Counted from the first letter of the stretch, positions 33,268 to 44,096 are shown. The stretch: 64,000 nucleotides of DNA from Gari tellinella (GCA_922989275.2 OV277863.1:47412999-47476998), one strand, 5' to 3'. The notes: generated from the sequence alone by a model not told the origin. Translations and numbers: made by a program.

Positions 33268-33746
33268 TTGACCCTTTACCCCATAACCTGTTACTAGTTT
33301 TGAAGACAGGTATGTGACTACTTAAAGCAGGATGAAAGTAAAGCAGAATGTGCATTAAGGCCCATTCTGTTTTAGTTTCAGCCTGCTTTAAAGGAAAACG
33401 GACAGCTGATGACAATATGGTCTTAGATCCTAGATTTTATCCTAAAAGCAACATTCATGAAGGTCCTGCAATTATTACTCATCGATAAGGTACGAAAAAG
33501 ATCTCTAACTACTTTATTTTTTATTATTTTTCAAAATTTCAAAGGCAGAAGGCGATTTTTTTTCAATATCTTTCATTTAAAAGATATTTATCACCAGCTG
33601 TCCATTTCCCTTTAAGATACCATAAATATAAAGAAAAAGAAAATGTTTCTTATGGTACATATTGTCTGCATAAAGTGGAACTATTTTCTGAACAGGAGGA
33701 ATAAATCAGAGGTGAAAGAAGGCATATTTATGGGGTAAAGGGTTAA
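33268..33746 (-). mobile_element. Family A MITE split by Q
   Basis: TTGACCCTTTACCCCATAAC to ATGGGGTAAAGGGTTAA. Interrupted after GCCTGCTTTAA by the 220-bp Q element and resumed at AGATACC. Flanking GCTTAATGCAG (33244) and TTCTGCATGCAGC (33770) suggest it landed in a G-type copy. Confidence 0.82.
33392..33611. mobile_element. Q: TTAA-flanked insertion in A
   Basis: AGGAAAACGGACAGCTGATG at the left, CACCAGCTGTCCATTTCCCT at the right, imperfect inverted repeats, TTAA at 33388-33391 and 33612-33615. Interior has TTTTTTCAATATC and TTAAAAGATATTT. No ORF. Confidence 0.78.
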
Positions 33747-33942
33747 AGAAAGTTTGTGCATTATGTTTGTTCTGCATGCAGCTACCAGCTACTGTGTAAA
33801 GACTGTTCAGTGGTAATCAGTCTTATGAATATTTGCTGAACCCTTTATGTGCTGCATCTTTCTTTTGGACTTTTCCAGTTTATGCTGATTTTTAGGAGCT
33901 GTTTTACAAGATAGATCAGAAAAATATAAAAAGGTATACTGC

Positions 33943-34002
33943 AAAAAGTGCTGACCCTGGTCAGAGGACTCTTTAAGGGTCTACACTTTTTGTGAATTAT
34001 AC
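33943..34002. repeat. K-type hairpin, decayed
   Basis: GCAAAAAGTGCTGACCCTGG, CAGAGGACTC and GGGTCTACACTTTTTGTG form a loose stem. Confidence 0.5.
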
Positions 34003-34224
34003 ATACTGATATACTTGGGTCCAGCAATGGGTCAGATTCGGGCAGGTCTGACTGTATTGGCCTTGTCTAAGAAACCAGAGAAACTGACTTATTCAGTTGT
34101 TTATCAGACAGAATGGAATCATTCATTTGATTATGGCACCTAATGTAAATGTTTATTCTATAAAGCATTTTGTTCAGCCTTCACCCTGCTAGTTGTCGGC
34201 ATCAATAAATGTCATAGATTTATG

Positions 34225-34413
34225 CAGAGCTCCAGTTAAGGGGAGTATTTAAAAAAAAACACTAAACATCTTATTACTGCATTTAAACCTTAATGTGTCA
34301 CTACTCATTATTGTCTCTTTGAGACGATTCTAATGAGTAGTAACACCATAGGATTTGGTGCTGAATAAAGTGAGAACATTTGTTCAGTTTACTTCCTCTT
34401 ATCTGGAGCCCTG
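34225..34413 (-). mobile_element. Family B MITE
   Basis: CAGAGCTCCAGTTAAGG to CTTATCTGGAGCCCTG; the left arm of the core is shortened to CTCATTATTGTCTC. Confidence 0.75.
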
Positions 34414-34520
34414 TTAATATGGCAAAGTTTTGATCACTTAAACCAAATGGTATTGACTGCATCAGTATCCATACTATATTTATAATAAACATATGCCTAC
34501 AGAGATCAAGATGGTCATAA

Positions 34521-34812
34521 ATAGAGAATATTTGGTGACTAGCTTTGAATGAGAAATGTTATATGGCAAGGTGTATGAATATATCTGGTGAGCCGCAGGC
34601 GAACCTGATATTTTCAGAAGCCGAGCCAGATAACAGTTCTCATTCAAAGCTAGTCACCATATATTCTATTTATCCTTGTCACAATAGCATAATATATAGA
34701 GAATGCTTTTTTTAGCGCTAGAGTAATTTTTGCTCTAAGATTCTCGCTAAAGAACTAGAAATGTTATTGTAGTAAAGCGCGCTATTATATAGATGACGTC
34801 AGTGACGTCACA
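34521..34812. mobile_element. Foldback element with two TGACGTCA sites
   Basis: ATAGAGAATATTTGGTGACT and AGCTTTGAATGAGAA pair with TTCTCATTCAAAGCTAGTCA and CCATATATTCTAT (to about 34671). To the right are TGACGTCA at 34794-34801 and 34803-34810. Same style as 11720 and 22392. Confidence 0.65.
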
Positions 34813-35370
34813 TCCTAGTAAGGTTGGAAAGCAATAAAAGAACCTTTAACAATCTAGTGTTTTTTACTCAGGACATCTAAAAGGTGGACGATTGTAGAAG
34901 TATCACAGCAAGCGACTTGTTGCGCGTACTCTCAAACATTTGATAGCAAAGAATATTTTGAATAAACGTCGTTACACGTCTGGATTCTGTTGATAAGAGT
35001 TTTAGAATACTTTTCCTAACAGCGGGAAAAATTAGCGTCTCGGTGTAAAAATAGTTCCGGCTACAGGTCATGTGACCAACTGACATAATAACATCGGTCA
35101 TGTGATCAACTAGCATAATAAAGCAAAGTTTATCTGTCACTCCTTTATCCGTCAGGAAAATAGGCACGTGACAGGATAAGATGGTCATCTGTGAAAAGGA
35201 GCTTTCTGAATTACTTTAGTCCTGTCTGCATTAAGCAAGCTGCCACATTCATATAAGACTGCACATTTAACTGTTAGCATGATAATGGTGATACCTTGAA
35301 ACCATTGCAAACAGTTTGGAATGCGTAATGTGGTGTCTCATCAGGATCCCAACTGTTTCACATGTTCCCT
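34813..35370. other. Mixed debris, no gene
   Basis: GGTCATGTGACCAACTGAC (35068) and GGTCATGTGATCAACTAGC (35096) are a short tandem duplication. AAAGGAGCTTTCTG (35195) is a G arm and GCAAACAGTTTGGAATGC (35309) a D fragment. Confidence 0.45.
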
Positions 35371-35625
35371 TTAACTCTTTACCTGATAGAAGCGCCTTAT
35401 AACGTGTTTAGTAAATTCTTCCGCTGAAGAAAACAGTTCCAATTTATAAAACCACGAGTACAAATCATTAGAAATATATTCTATATTCTAGCAGATGGTA
35501 GCTTAATAAAGCAGGCTGAAAGTGAAGCAGAATGCGCCTTACGGCGCATTCTGCTTTACTTTCAACCTGCTTTAAGACTTCACCTATCTTCAAAACTAGA
35601 AACATGCTATGGGGTAAAGGGTTAA
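35371..35625 (+). mobile_element. Family A MITE, full length
   Basis: TTAACTCTTTACCTGATAG to GGGGTAAAGGGTTAA, hairpin core AATGCGCCTTACGGCGCATT. Confidence 0.85.
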
Positions 35626-35979
35626 TGAGTATGGAAACCTATTAATGGTTGTTTGATTCAATTCAGGACAGTGTGACTGAGGTTCCCAAAGAGCACAGTC
35701 CAACTGTGCAGGTGGGGTTTACTGGAAAAATTCACAATATTTCATGTGGTTTAATTAATCATTTCATTAGGACAATTAATTTCACCTGGTTTAAGTTTTG
35801 TGCTCTTGTATTGAACAGATAATCTGCTTTGCTTAGAATTAAAATACAACATTCACAAAACTGGTATTTGATGAAAAATGTTTTTCTGTGTTAAACTTCC
35901 GCTCCAAGCATTGCTGATTTTGCAACAATTGAGAGGTACAAAAACCTTCTATTCCAGAAGTCTTTTCTGAGGTCAGTGA

Positions 35980-36124
35980 CAGACCTCCAGATAAGAGGGA
36001 GTAAAACAAACAAATCCAACATTTTCACACTCATTTCAGCACAAAATCCTATGGTGTTACTACTGACACCATAGGGTTTAATGCAGAAATAGATATTTTA
36101 GTTTACTCCCCTTATCTAGAGTTC
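35980..36124 (+). mobile_element. Family B MITE lacking the central hairpin
   Basis: CAGACCTCCAGATAAGAG to CTTATCTAGAGTTCG. GGTGTTACTAC runs directly into TGACACCATAGGG, so the CATTAGAATCG foldback has been cleanly lost. Confidence 0.75.
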
Positions 36125-36267
36125 GAATGCCAATAATTTCATTGTATTCAAGACAAATGGGAGTGAAACTAATACTTTCAAATATATTTTCCTTTATTAT
36201 ATGTCTTAAACCTTATTTTGTGAATCATCACAAAGAGTGGGTTCTGCCGAGCAATAACAACATAGGG

Positions 36268-36723
36268 TCTCTCTATTACGACCACAAAATTGTGTTATTA
36301 GGTGTTCACAACAGGTGACTGCTTAAAACCTTACCATGCTTGCAAAACTAGCATCAAGTTTTTCTCGACTCCTTTATAGGAGCTCTGTTTTACTGACACC
36401 TTGCTTTAACCCTTTGAACCCTAGTTCCGCATATTGGCGTCCTTTGCAAACATACGTACATTTGAATAGTATACTTGTCGTATGCAAACAGTTAAGACCC
36501 AGATCAGAGGGCTCCTAGGAGCCCTCTGATCAGGGTCTTCACTGTTTGTCATAATGCAAAACATTGACAAAAACAACCCTTAAAAGTCAGAAATGGACTA
36601 GACTAAAATGGAAACTGTGATTGTCCATTTTAAGTTTCAGGGAGGAAAGAGTTAAGCTGTCACTTGACATTTATACAATCAATTAGCTTCCATTTTACTA
36701 GTTGTAATAGAGATTTTACTGTA
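36268..36723 (+). mobile_element. Family E element carrying nested C: composite copy 2
   Basis: Left end decayed (TCTCTATTACGACCAC), right end TTGTAATAGAGATTTTACTG then TA. C lies at 36406-36655 between CACCTTGCT and GCTGTCACTTG, the same junctions as at 10142-10392. Confidence 0.82.
36406..36655 (+). mobile_element. Family C MITE nested in E
   Basis: TTAACCCTTTGAACCCTAG to GGAGGAAAGAGTTAA, hairpin GACCCAGATCAGAGGGCTCC with the shortest possible loop. TTAA on both sides. Confidence 0.87.
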
Positions 36724-36777
36724 TATGGGTTTTAGTATGTGAAATACTTGCATTCTCTATAACAATGACACAGTAAT

Positions 36778-36971
36778 CAGGGCTCCAGATAAGATGGAGT
36801 AAACTGAACAAATCTAACATTTTCTCCTTAATTCTTGCTCAAATCATATGGTGTTACTACTCATTAGAATCGTCTCGATCAGACAATTCTAATGAGTAGT
36901 GACACCATAGGGTTTAATGCAGTAATATAAAGATTATAGTTTTTGAAAAACTCTACTTATCTGGAGTCCTG
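36778..36971 (+). mobile_element. Family B MITE, 5-bp target duplication
   Basis: CAGGGCTCCAGATAAG to CTTATCTGGAGTCCTG with GTAAT on both sides (36773-36777, 36972-36976). Confidence 0.87.
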
Positions 36972-37325
36972 GTAATGTTGAGAATTCAGGCGCATGTGGT
37001 ACTACATGTCCAGAGAGAGGTCTTTGGAGCTGTTGTATGTCAAACTTAAACCATTAAAGATTCCATCGATCAGTCTGTCTGTCAACTGGGTAAGATCATG
37101 CCGTGACAATAATACCTTTGGAAGACCCAAATGTCTATAGAATAGTGAAAAATTTATGTTTCTGTTACACCTAGCTGTGTTTTAACCTTGTTTGCTTCCT
37201 CTCAATATACATCTGTTTGAGGGGAGAGAAAAAATTGATGCTAGTTTTGCAAGTTCTGTGAACTCCCACTGCTACTATATTACTCAAAAGGATACTTTGT
37301 GCTCCTTTATTAAAGCATGTGACAG

Positions 37326-37401
37326 CTTAAAGCAAGATGATGGTAGAGCAGAAAACACCTTTATAGGAACTTACTTTCTGCTTTACTTTAATCCTGCTTG
37401 A
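37326..37401. repeat. G/E-type hairpin, decayed
   Basis: GCTTAAAGCAAGATGATGG and AGAGCAGAAAAC pair with TTTCTGCTTTACTTTAATCC and TGCTTGAAGC. Confidence 0.6.
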
Positions 37402-37465
37402 AGCTGCACGCTGTTTTATCCTCATCAGTGAGTGATGGTTGGGGAGGTAGTGAATAGGGGAATGG

Positions 37466-37720
37466 TTAACCCATTACCCCATAAATACACATTTTTACGC
37501 TTTTAATTTATTCTTCCACTGGAGAAAATAGAACTTTCCAATTTATACGGCAATGAATATGTATGGTAAAAAATATGTTCTATAGTTTAGCAGATGTTTG
37601 CTTAAGGCAGGCTGAAAATAAAGTAGAATGCGCCTTAAAAAAATTCTGCTTTACTTTCAACCTGCTTTAAGTGGTCACCTATTTTCAAAACAAGAAATGG
37701 GCTATGGGGTAATGGGTTAA
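37466..37720 (+). mobile_element. Family A MITE, full length
   Basis: TTAACCCATTACCCCATAAA to GGGGTAATGGGTTAA; hairpin loop side degraded to TTAAAAAAATTC. Confidence 0.85.
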
Positions 37721-37799
37721 AGACAACCCTCAATTCTTCTGTTATTACTTATTAGCACATATTGATGTTTGTTGTGTTTTATAAAAAATAAAATAAAAT

Positions 37800-37862
37800 C
37801 TACACCCAGACCCAAACCCTGATCAGACGAGCTGTCTGATCAGGGTCTGCAGTGTTTTCTTA
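37800..37862. repeat. J-type hairpin
   Basis: ACCCTGATCAGACGAGCTGT against ACAGCTCG-like TCTGATCAGGGTCTGC. Confidence 0.5.
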
Positions 37863-37976
37863 CAGGGTCCTTTTATCATGAGTGTATTTCATTAGCCAAT
37901 TTAGTAGTTCAGGTAGTTCATAATAGGCAGAGTTGTAGTTAGGAATATAAAGAGGAGAAGGGTTATTGAGTGTTAT

Positions 37977-38232
37977 TTAACCCTTTCCCCCATAGAAGCG
38001 CCTTTTAGCGAATATGATTTATTACTCCGCTGAAGAAAATAGTCCCAATTTAATCAGTCATAAATATAATTATATTATAGATAATATTTTCCATATTCTA
38101 GCACATGATAGCTTAAAGCAGGCTGAAAGTAAAGCAGAATGCGCCCTAAGGCGCATTCTGCTTTACTTTCAACCTGCTTTAAGTAGTCACCTATCTTCAA
38201 TACGAGAAATAGGCTATCAGGTAATGAGTTAA
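37977..38232 (+). mobile_element. Family A MITE, full length
   Basis: TTAACCCTTTCCCCCATAG to CAGGTAATGAGTTAA, near-perfect hairpin with AATGCGCCCTAAGGCGCATT. Overlapping frames on both strands are repeat translations. Confidence 0.87.
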
Positions 38233-38528
38233 GGGTGAAAACTTGAGGAATAGTGCAGCTTTGTTTGTTGGTGCACAATTTGCCTTTCTTCACAGGTCTA
38301 CAGGAGCATGCAGTTCTGTCAACTTCAACATAGGTGCAATTGATGCTGTATTTTACAATTTATGATTTGTCCCAGCACCCACAAGCAATTTATTCGCGTG
38401 TTTTGACCCTTTGAAAGCTAACAAATCTTTGTTCTCTTCAAAAAGTTATCTTCTAGATTGTAAACGAACAATAAATGCATGATTTGCATTGTAAAAGAAT
38501 CCATAGAAAATATTACAAGTAGTGCAGG

Positions 38529-38721
38529 CAGGGCTCCAGATAAGAGGTAGTTTTTTCAACAAATCCCACATTTTCTCACTATTTTTAGCACCAAATCCTA
38601 TGGTGTTACTACTCATTAGAATCGTCTCGAAGAGACGATTCTAATGAGTAGTGACACCATAGGGTTTAATTCTGAAATAAAGATTTTAGTTTTTGAAAAA
38701 CTACCCTTATCTGGTGCTCTG
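38529..38721 (+). mobile_element. Family B MITE, 7-bp direct repeats
   Basis: CAGGGCTCCAGATAAGAGG to CTTATCTGGTGCTCTG with GTGCAGG at 38522-38528 and 38722-38728. Perfect core foldback. Confidence 0.87.
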
Positions 38722-38765
38722 GTGCAGGGTAATAGACACATAATTGGAATATAGAGGGATTTACT

Positions 38766-39016
38766 GAGCCCATTACCCAATAAATACACCTTTTTATGCT
38801 TCTAATTTATCTCTCCACAGAAGAAAATAGTTCTAATTTATACAGTTGTGAATATTTAATATTAGATATATTTTCTATATTCTAGCAGCTTGTAGCTTAA
38901 AGCAGAATGAAAGTAAATTAGAATGAGCCTGAAGGCACATTCTGCTTTACTTTCAACCTGCTTTAAGTGGTCACATATCTTCAATCTAGAAAACAGGGTA
39001 TAAGGTAAAGGGTTAA
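38766..39016 (+). mobile_element. Family A MITE
   Basis: GCCCATTACCCAATAAATAC to AAGGTAAAGGGTTAA; left TTAA mutated. Hairpin has mismatches (TTAGAATGAGCC). Confidence 0.8.
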
Positions 39017-39167
39017 AGGAAGAATCATAGATAGTGATTGAGATGATGACTGTTTAAAGCATGATATAAGAGAAAGTAAAGCAGAAAGCTCCTGCAGGAG
39101 TTTGAACCAACAGTTTACCTTAACACAAAACAAGCCTAACTTAGATGAATAGTATATTTTGGAACAT

Positions 39168-39387
39168 TTAACCCTTTTACTCCATCTATACTAATTTTAA
39201 CGCATTTGATTTATTCCTCCTTTGAAGAAAATAGTTCCAATTTATACAGTCATGCATATGCATCATTAGAAATATTTTCAATTTTCTAGCAGGTGGTAGC
39301 TTAAAGCAACTTTTAAAATAAAGCAGAGTGCCCTTTAAGTGGGTCAGCTATCTTCAATACTAGACAGACTATGGAGTAAATGGTTAT
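39168..39387 (+). mobile_element. Family A MITE with reduced hairpin
   Basis: TTAACCCTTTTACTCCATC to ATGGAGTAAATGGTTA. Only stubs of the foldback remain (CTTAAAGCAACTTTTAAAAT). A G fragment with AGTAAAGCAGAAAGCTCC lies just upstream at 39075. Confidence 0.7.
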
Positions 39388-39869
39388 AATGGTTTTGTCC
39401 ATAACTGTTTGCCTCAGTACTCCGATGGGCTTTACTAGACCATGATCCATCGATGTTATATGGGAGTATCCTCACACATGCCGGTCGGTTTTATTGTTTT
39501 GTGTCCCTTTAATAACAAGGTCATATCGAGATGTCACCTCTAGTTTATTTACTCATCCAAAGTACATATCGATTTGTTCGTGCATATTAAATGATCTAAT
39601 AACCCGTACCCACTTACATTGTCGAAGATTTTTCATTCTGCATGGAAAATTTACTCCTCCACATACACAGAGTAATTACCTTTCAGAAAATAACCTTGCC
39701 TTAATTGTGCTGGTGACCCAGTAATTAGAGTTGTAAAATGACTTAATTCTTACTGTGCAGATAATGAACATATTCATTCATTTGCATACAGTGAAGATCC
39801 AGATTAGAGGGTTCTTAAAATGACTTAATCTTTACTGTGCTCATAACAAAAATTTAGATCATTAAAATT

Positions 39870-39936
39870 TTGCAAACAGTGTAGACCCAGATTTTAGGAG
39901 CCCTCTGATCAGGGTCTGCACTGTTTGCCATAATTC
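39870..39936. repeat. K-type hairpin, one arm shortened
   Basis: GCAAACAGTGTAGACCCAGA, then GGAGCCCTCTGATCAGGGTC and TGCACTGTTTGC. A second K arm lies upstream at 39788. Confidence 0.6.
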
Positions 39937-40261
39937 TAATTTATAGCGATCCTTACCCATCAAGATGCAATGTAAACTGATCATTATTTAGAAAATTGAA
40001 GTGTCCGTTTGGAAAGTTGTCGGCGTAAGGGTTTATAATGCATGCTTTGTGCTTAATTACTGATTATTGATGTGGGTTATTGTTAAGTGAATGAGGGTGC
40101 TTGTTAGTAAAGGTTCTGTTAATCATCCATACTGTGAACTGTATTTAATTAATCCTTACAATGCTAAAATAAACTAATTATACTCTTCCATTTTAGAAGT
40201 TTTTGACAAAGTTATGTAACTCTCAAGGGGTATTGTCCCCAAAGTGGTAAAGATATGGTCA

Positions 40262-40332
40262 CATAATTACAACAAACACTGCAGATCATGATCAGAGGGC
40301 TCCGATCTGGGTCTACACTGTTTGCAAAGGAA
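40262..40332. repeat. K-type hairpin, one arm shortened
   Basis: AACACTGCAGATCATGATCA and GAGGGCTCC run straight into GATCTGGGTCTACACTGTTT. Confidence 0.6.
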
Positions 40333-40492
40333 GTGTAATACTCTGTCTCTCATCATCTCATGCATTGTAAAGGCTAAAAATATGCTATGAAATCTGGATA
40401 TGCCTCTCATATTTCAGTCATTTAAGTTTGTTCAGTGTCACTGGTAAAGAAAGAAATCAATTCACCATAATACATTCACTGAAATCAAAGAC

Positions 40493-40748
40493 TTAACCCA
40501 TTAGTCCATAAATACGCCTATTAACGCCTTTAATACATTCCTTCGCCAAAGAAAATAGTTCCACTTTGTACAGCCATGAATAAGTATCATAAGAAATATT
40601 TTCTATATTCTAGCAGATGGTAGCTAAATGAAACAGGCTGAAAGTAAAGCAAAATGCATCTTCAGGCGCATTCTGCTTTACTTTCAACCTGCTTTAAGTG
40701 GTCACCTATCTTCAAAACTAGAAACAAGCCATGGGGGTAAAGGTTTAA
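40493..40748 (+). mobile_element. Family A MITE between long direct repeats
   Basis: TTAACCCATTAGTCCATAAA to GGGGGTAAAGGTTTAA. A block of about 68 bp containing GTTCAGTGTCACTGGTAAAG lies at 40427-40496 and, diverged, at 40763-40830. Confidence 0.83.
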
Positions 40749-40973
40749 GCAAGGTTTAGATTTGTTCAGTATCACTGATAAAGAAGGAAATCAATTAACC
40801 ATAAAACATTTAATTAAAGCGAGGACTTAAATAGATAGATAATAGAAGAAATTTCATGGAATACTTGGTTATGTTTGAAACTGATAAAGTAAATGACAAT
40901 TTTATTGGGTTAAGGAGCCACCTAACATTGTCCAGTTTGAATGGTTGTAGTACCTCAAATGACTCTGTCTGGC

Positions 40974-41248
40974 CTAACCCTTTTCTCAATAGCCTGTTTC
41001 TGGTAGTTTTGAAGACAGATGACTAAAAGCAGGTCGAAAGTAAAGCAGAATGTGCCTTAAGGCACATTCTGCTTTACTTTCAGCCTGCTTTAATTAAGCT
41101 ACCATCTGCTAGGATATAGGAAATGTTACTCCTGTTGCACGTTCGTAACTGTATATAAGATATAGACATATTTTCTTCGGTTGATGAATTATACTTAAAT
41201 GCTATATTGGATACATAAAAATGAGTATCTTATAGAGTAAAAGGTTAA
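40974..41248 (-). mobile_element. Family A MITE
   Basis: CTAACCCTTTTCTCAATAGC to GAGTAAAAGGTTAA; hairpin core AATGTGCCTTAAGGCACATT near perfect, right half extended by small insertions. Confidence 0.8.
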
Positions 41249-41674
41249 GTTGTCACCTCACCTTGACACATTTGACTAGTTTTTATGCTCACCCACATTG
41301 GTCAATTTACATTTGCTAGTGACCACTAGAAAGTGTTGTTTAACATTTCAAGTAAAAACGTTAATTTCAGCTTGAAATGTTTTCCATTAGGCTTATATCC
41401 CTTTCCATACAATAATATCTATTTCAACATGATCAGACAATTTTCAAACTAAATTTTGTTAGCCTATAATTATTTAAACTTTTGATTAATCAAATGTGTG
41501 TTAGACTGTTTGGATCCCAACATACCTTGCATTTGGTCTTTATTTTAACTGTATAGTAAGTGACAGTAAGATCATACTTACTAAATTAATTTATTGTCTT
41601 ATAACCGTATAAAGGCTGGATACATTACAGTATCCCGTGATGCAGTCTTGCCATCTTATTCTGACCCAATACTA

Positions 41675-42858
41675 TACTAAAAGAAATTAGAAACGCAACT
41701 TTTTTAAACGTAAGATATTCATGTACAAATATTTTCTCAATAATTTGCACGACTTTTCCGTGACTGCAACGAGACACACTTTCCCAGTGATGGAAAAACG
41801 TCGTCGAACGCCCACTGATATCACGAATAGCACGGGCTTAGCGTAAACTAAAGGTCACGTGACTACAGGTAATTGTATAGAGTAAACCTGTTCGTTTACA
41901 TTACAAAAATCATCAGTAAGACCAAGTTAGTAAATTTTAAAAGAAAGAAATCTGATTTGGTCAAAGATGGCACTGCCGCGCTTATGCAATGATCACCGTT
42001 AAGCAGCCGTTCTGGTGCAAATGAATGGAAGTTCTCAGAGTAACGTTGTTTATCATCTTACAGTGCAAAAAAGCACTATTTCCAGGCTGTATGATCGTCT
42101 GCGTACCATTGGTACAATGAACGACCGTCTTCGACCTGGCCTTCCCCGAGTAACGTCACGTCGTGATGACGTTTTTATAAAGCTGACGCACTTACGTCAC
42201 TGGTTCCAGACACCCGAAGAAACCGCCAAAAAGTTTTGAGGTCCTAATAGCACCAGACCATGATCACGAATTGTGTCAAACAGGCTCCGGAACGCCGGAA
42301 TCAGAGCAAGAAAACCATATGTAGGATTGCCGTTAACAAGGTCTCGACGTCAACGTTGTATGAATTGGCTGCAGGTACGTCGTCTAGAATTGTTGTCCAT
42401 GCATCGATGGAGGAGTGTGTTGTTAATGGACAAATACAGCCCCTATCTTTTGCCCCTTGAACATCTATGAAACATCTTGGACAGACGTGTTTGAGACGTC
42501 ATCCAGCACCGACGACGCATGGCGAATTGAGACGTGCATTGCAAGAGGAGTGGAAAACATCCCTATTTGTCAAATTGAAGGACTCATCTACTCTCTGCAT
42601 AGGCTTATTCGCGCTGCCATGGCGGCATATGGGGGTCATACCAGATATTGACCATATCGTTGGGACTTTACACTGACGCGACTTGCTCAATGTCATCTCT
42701 CCATCACACTTTTTAAGTATGCACAATTTCTTAGGATGCAACATGTTGATAAATGTTTAACGTTGAAGATAATATATAACTTTAATAACTAAACTATATA
42801 AACACATGCAATATATTTATCCAAAGTTCGAGTTGCGTTTCTAAATTCCTTTAGTATA
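41675..42858 (+). mobile_element. Decayed Tc1-like transposon
   Basis: Inverted ends ACTAAAAGAAATTAGAAACG (left) and CGTTTCTAAATTCCTTTAGT (right) match at about 23 of 25 bases, both next to TA as Tc1/mariner requires. The 1.18-kb interior holds the transposase remnant described separately. Confidence 0.9.
41967..42651 (+). pseudogene. Tc1-like transposase remnant, catalytic core deleted
   Basis: The first ATG (41967) opens MALPRLCNDHR and is stopped at 42000. The same frame then gives a helix-turn-helix block with STISRLYDRLRTIG and the RLRPGLPRVTSRRDD linker, a stop at 42237, another at 42261, and the second DNA-binding part NRLRNAGIRARKPYVGLPLT followed by MNWLQ. It then jumps to YSPYLLPLEHL, the end of the DDE domain, omitting roughly 110-130 residues that in intact relatives carry the first two catalytic aspartates. 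After that, the C-terminal RRHPAPTTHGELRRALQEEW lies in a second frame and IRAAMAAYGGHTRY in a third. So there is one large in-frame deletion, at least three stops and two frameshifts. It is an inactive fossil of a Tc1-type element; family identity is strong, function is none. Confidence 0.9.
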
Positions 42859-42916
42859 TATAGACATGTTTATCTTTACTCTAAATATGGTGCAGCCAAA
42901 GTGTGTATAAACTTTG

Positions 42917-42982
42917 CAAACAGTGTAGACCCAGATCAGAGGGCTCCTAAAGGAGCCCTCTGATCTGGGTCTGCACTGTTTG
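42917..42982. repeat. K-type hairpin, near perfect
   Basis: CAAACAGTGTAGACCCAGAT and CAGAGGGCTCC pair with their complements around TAAA. Confidence 0.82.
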
Positions 42983-42999
42983 TTTTACTTTAAAACTTC

Positions 43000-43638
43000 T
43001 GGAACAGGCTGAAAGAAAATTGTTATAAACTGGTCTTATTTGGAAAGCAGAATAGACCATATGATAAATCAGCATTGTGAGGGTTAATACTGCAAATCTG
43101 ACCACTTTAAAGCTTTGATGGTTGTTTCTCACTGACACGTTAACATTACTGACACCAGCCCAGACCAAACACTGACACCCTCCATTCAATTGGTGGGAAA
43201 ACTTCTCACTTCCCCGTAAAAGCATTTTGTGTATGTGGCGGTAAGGTCTTCGTGGCTACATTGTATCTTGTGAACTACCTTTGTTGCTCTTAAAAAGTCC
43301 CATCGGAGCTGTATTGTCCTGCGCTCTATATATTATGCCCCATTGAACTGGGCTACAAATTAATTGAATATTTGAATGCTGTACAGATCAATAAACAGAT
43401 AAATCTGTCCAGTTCATCTGGCTTGTATCAAAGCACGATTTAAGGCCCAAGTTTATTTGATAAGATGTTTATTTTTGCTTGTGAAAAATCAATGAATTGT
43501 GAATAAAATGTGTGGTTAAATGACACAAGTGGCACATGTTGATGCTGCACATGTTTGGTGAATTGCTGCATCCACTTTGAAATCCTCCCATAGCCGCTGG
43601 TGCAAATCACAACATATTCAACTCATACAGCTACTATA
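43000..43638. other. No gene found
   Basis: Unassigned AT-rich DNA; the 92-residue minus-strand frame at 42947-43225 starts inside the K hairpin and has no recognisable domain. Confidence 0.35.
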
Positions 43639-43844
43639 CAGTACAACCTTTCTATAAAGACCACTAAAAAGAAGGCTAATTGACTGCATAAAGAGACAGG
43701 TGACAGCTTAAAGCAAGGTGACCATAAAACAGAAAGCTCCTAAAGGAGCTTTCTGTTTTATGGTCACCTTGCTTTAAGCATTCACCTGCCTTCAACATCT
43801 GATAATTAACACCTTTTAGTGGTGGTAATAGAAAGGTATAACTG
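43639..43844 (+). mobile_element. Family E element (TA), uninterrupted copy
   Basis: CAGTACAACCTTTCTATAAA to GGTAATAGAAAGGTATAACTG with TA on both sides. Perfect-looking hairpin GCTTAAAGCAAGGTGACCAT with GCAGAAAGCTCC core replaced by ACAGAAAGCTCC. This copy shows the pre-insertion state for the composites at 10011 and 36268. Confidence 0.85.
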
Positions 43845-44036
43845 TATGCAACAGAAAAAAAGTTGTTAAACCCCCAAATTGATACCGTATATTACCGTAA
43901 CTGTATAACCCCATTTTAAAGTCCCCTGGTTCCCATTCAAAATCTCGCCTTTAGTTTAAACTATTATATTTGCTGCTAATATAAGAATAAAATTCCCCAT
44001 AAAAGAGTGCATACTATGTCAGACAGACTATAAAGA

Positions 44037-44096
44037 ACTCACTGTGTGCAGACTTTGATCCGGAGCTGTCTGATCTGGCTCTACACTGTTTTCAAT
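44037..44096. repeat. J-type hairpin, one arm short
   Basis: GTGTGCAGACTTTGATCCGG then AGCTGTCTGATCTGGCTCTA and CACTGTTTTCAA. Confidence 0.5.

Noticed and set aside
34877..35188. 103-residue minus-strand frame
   Set aside because: Low-complexity, overlaps the tandem GGTCATGTGA repeat, no recognisable domain.
38014..38293. Overlapping 72-residue frames on both strands, and similar frames at 32702, 18376, 45238, 53452 and 63693
   Set aside because: All share a repeated peptide of the LKQVESKAECALRRILLYF type because they are translations of the A/P hairpin, not genes.
42499..42744. Minus-strand frame in the Tc1 element
   Set aside because: Antisense shadow of the transposase C-terminal remnant.
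42947..43225. 92-residue minus-strand frame
   Set aside because: Begins in the K hairpin, no domain, no context.
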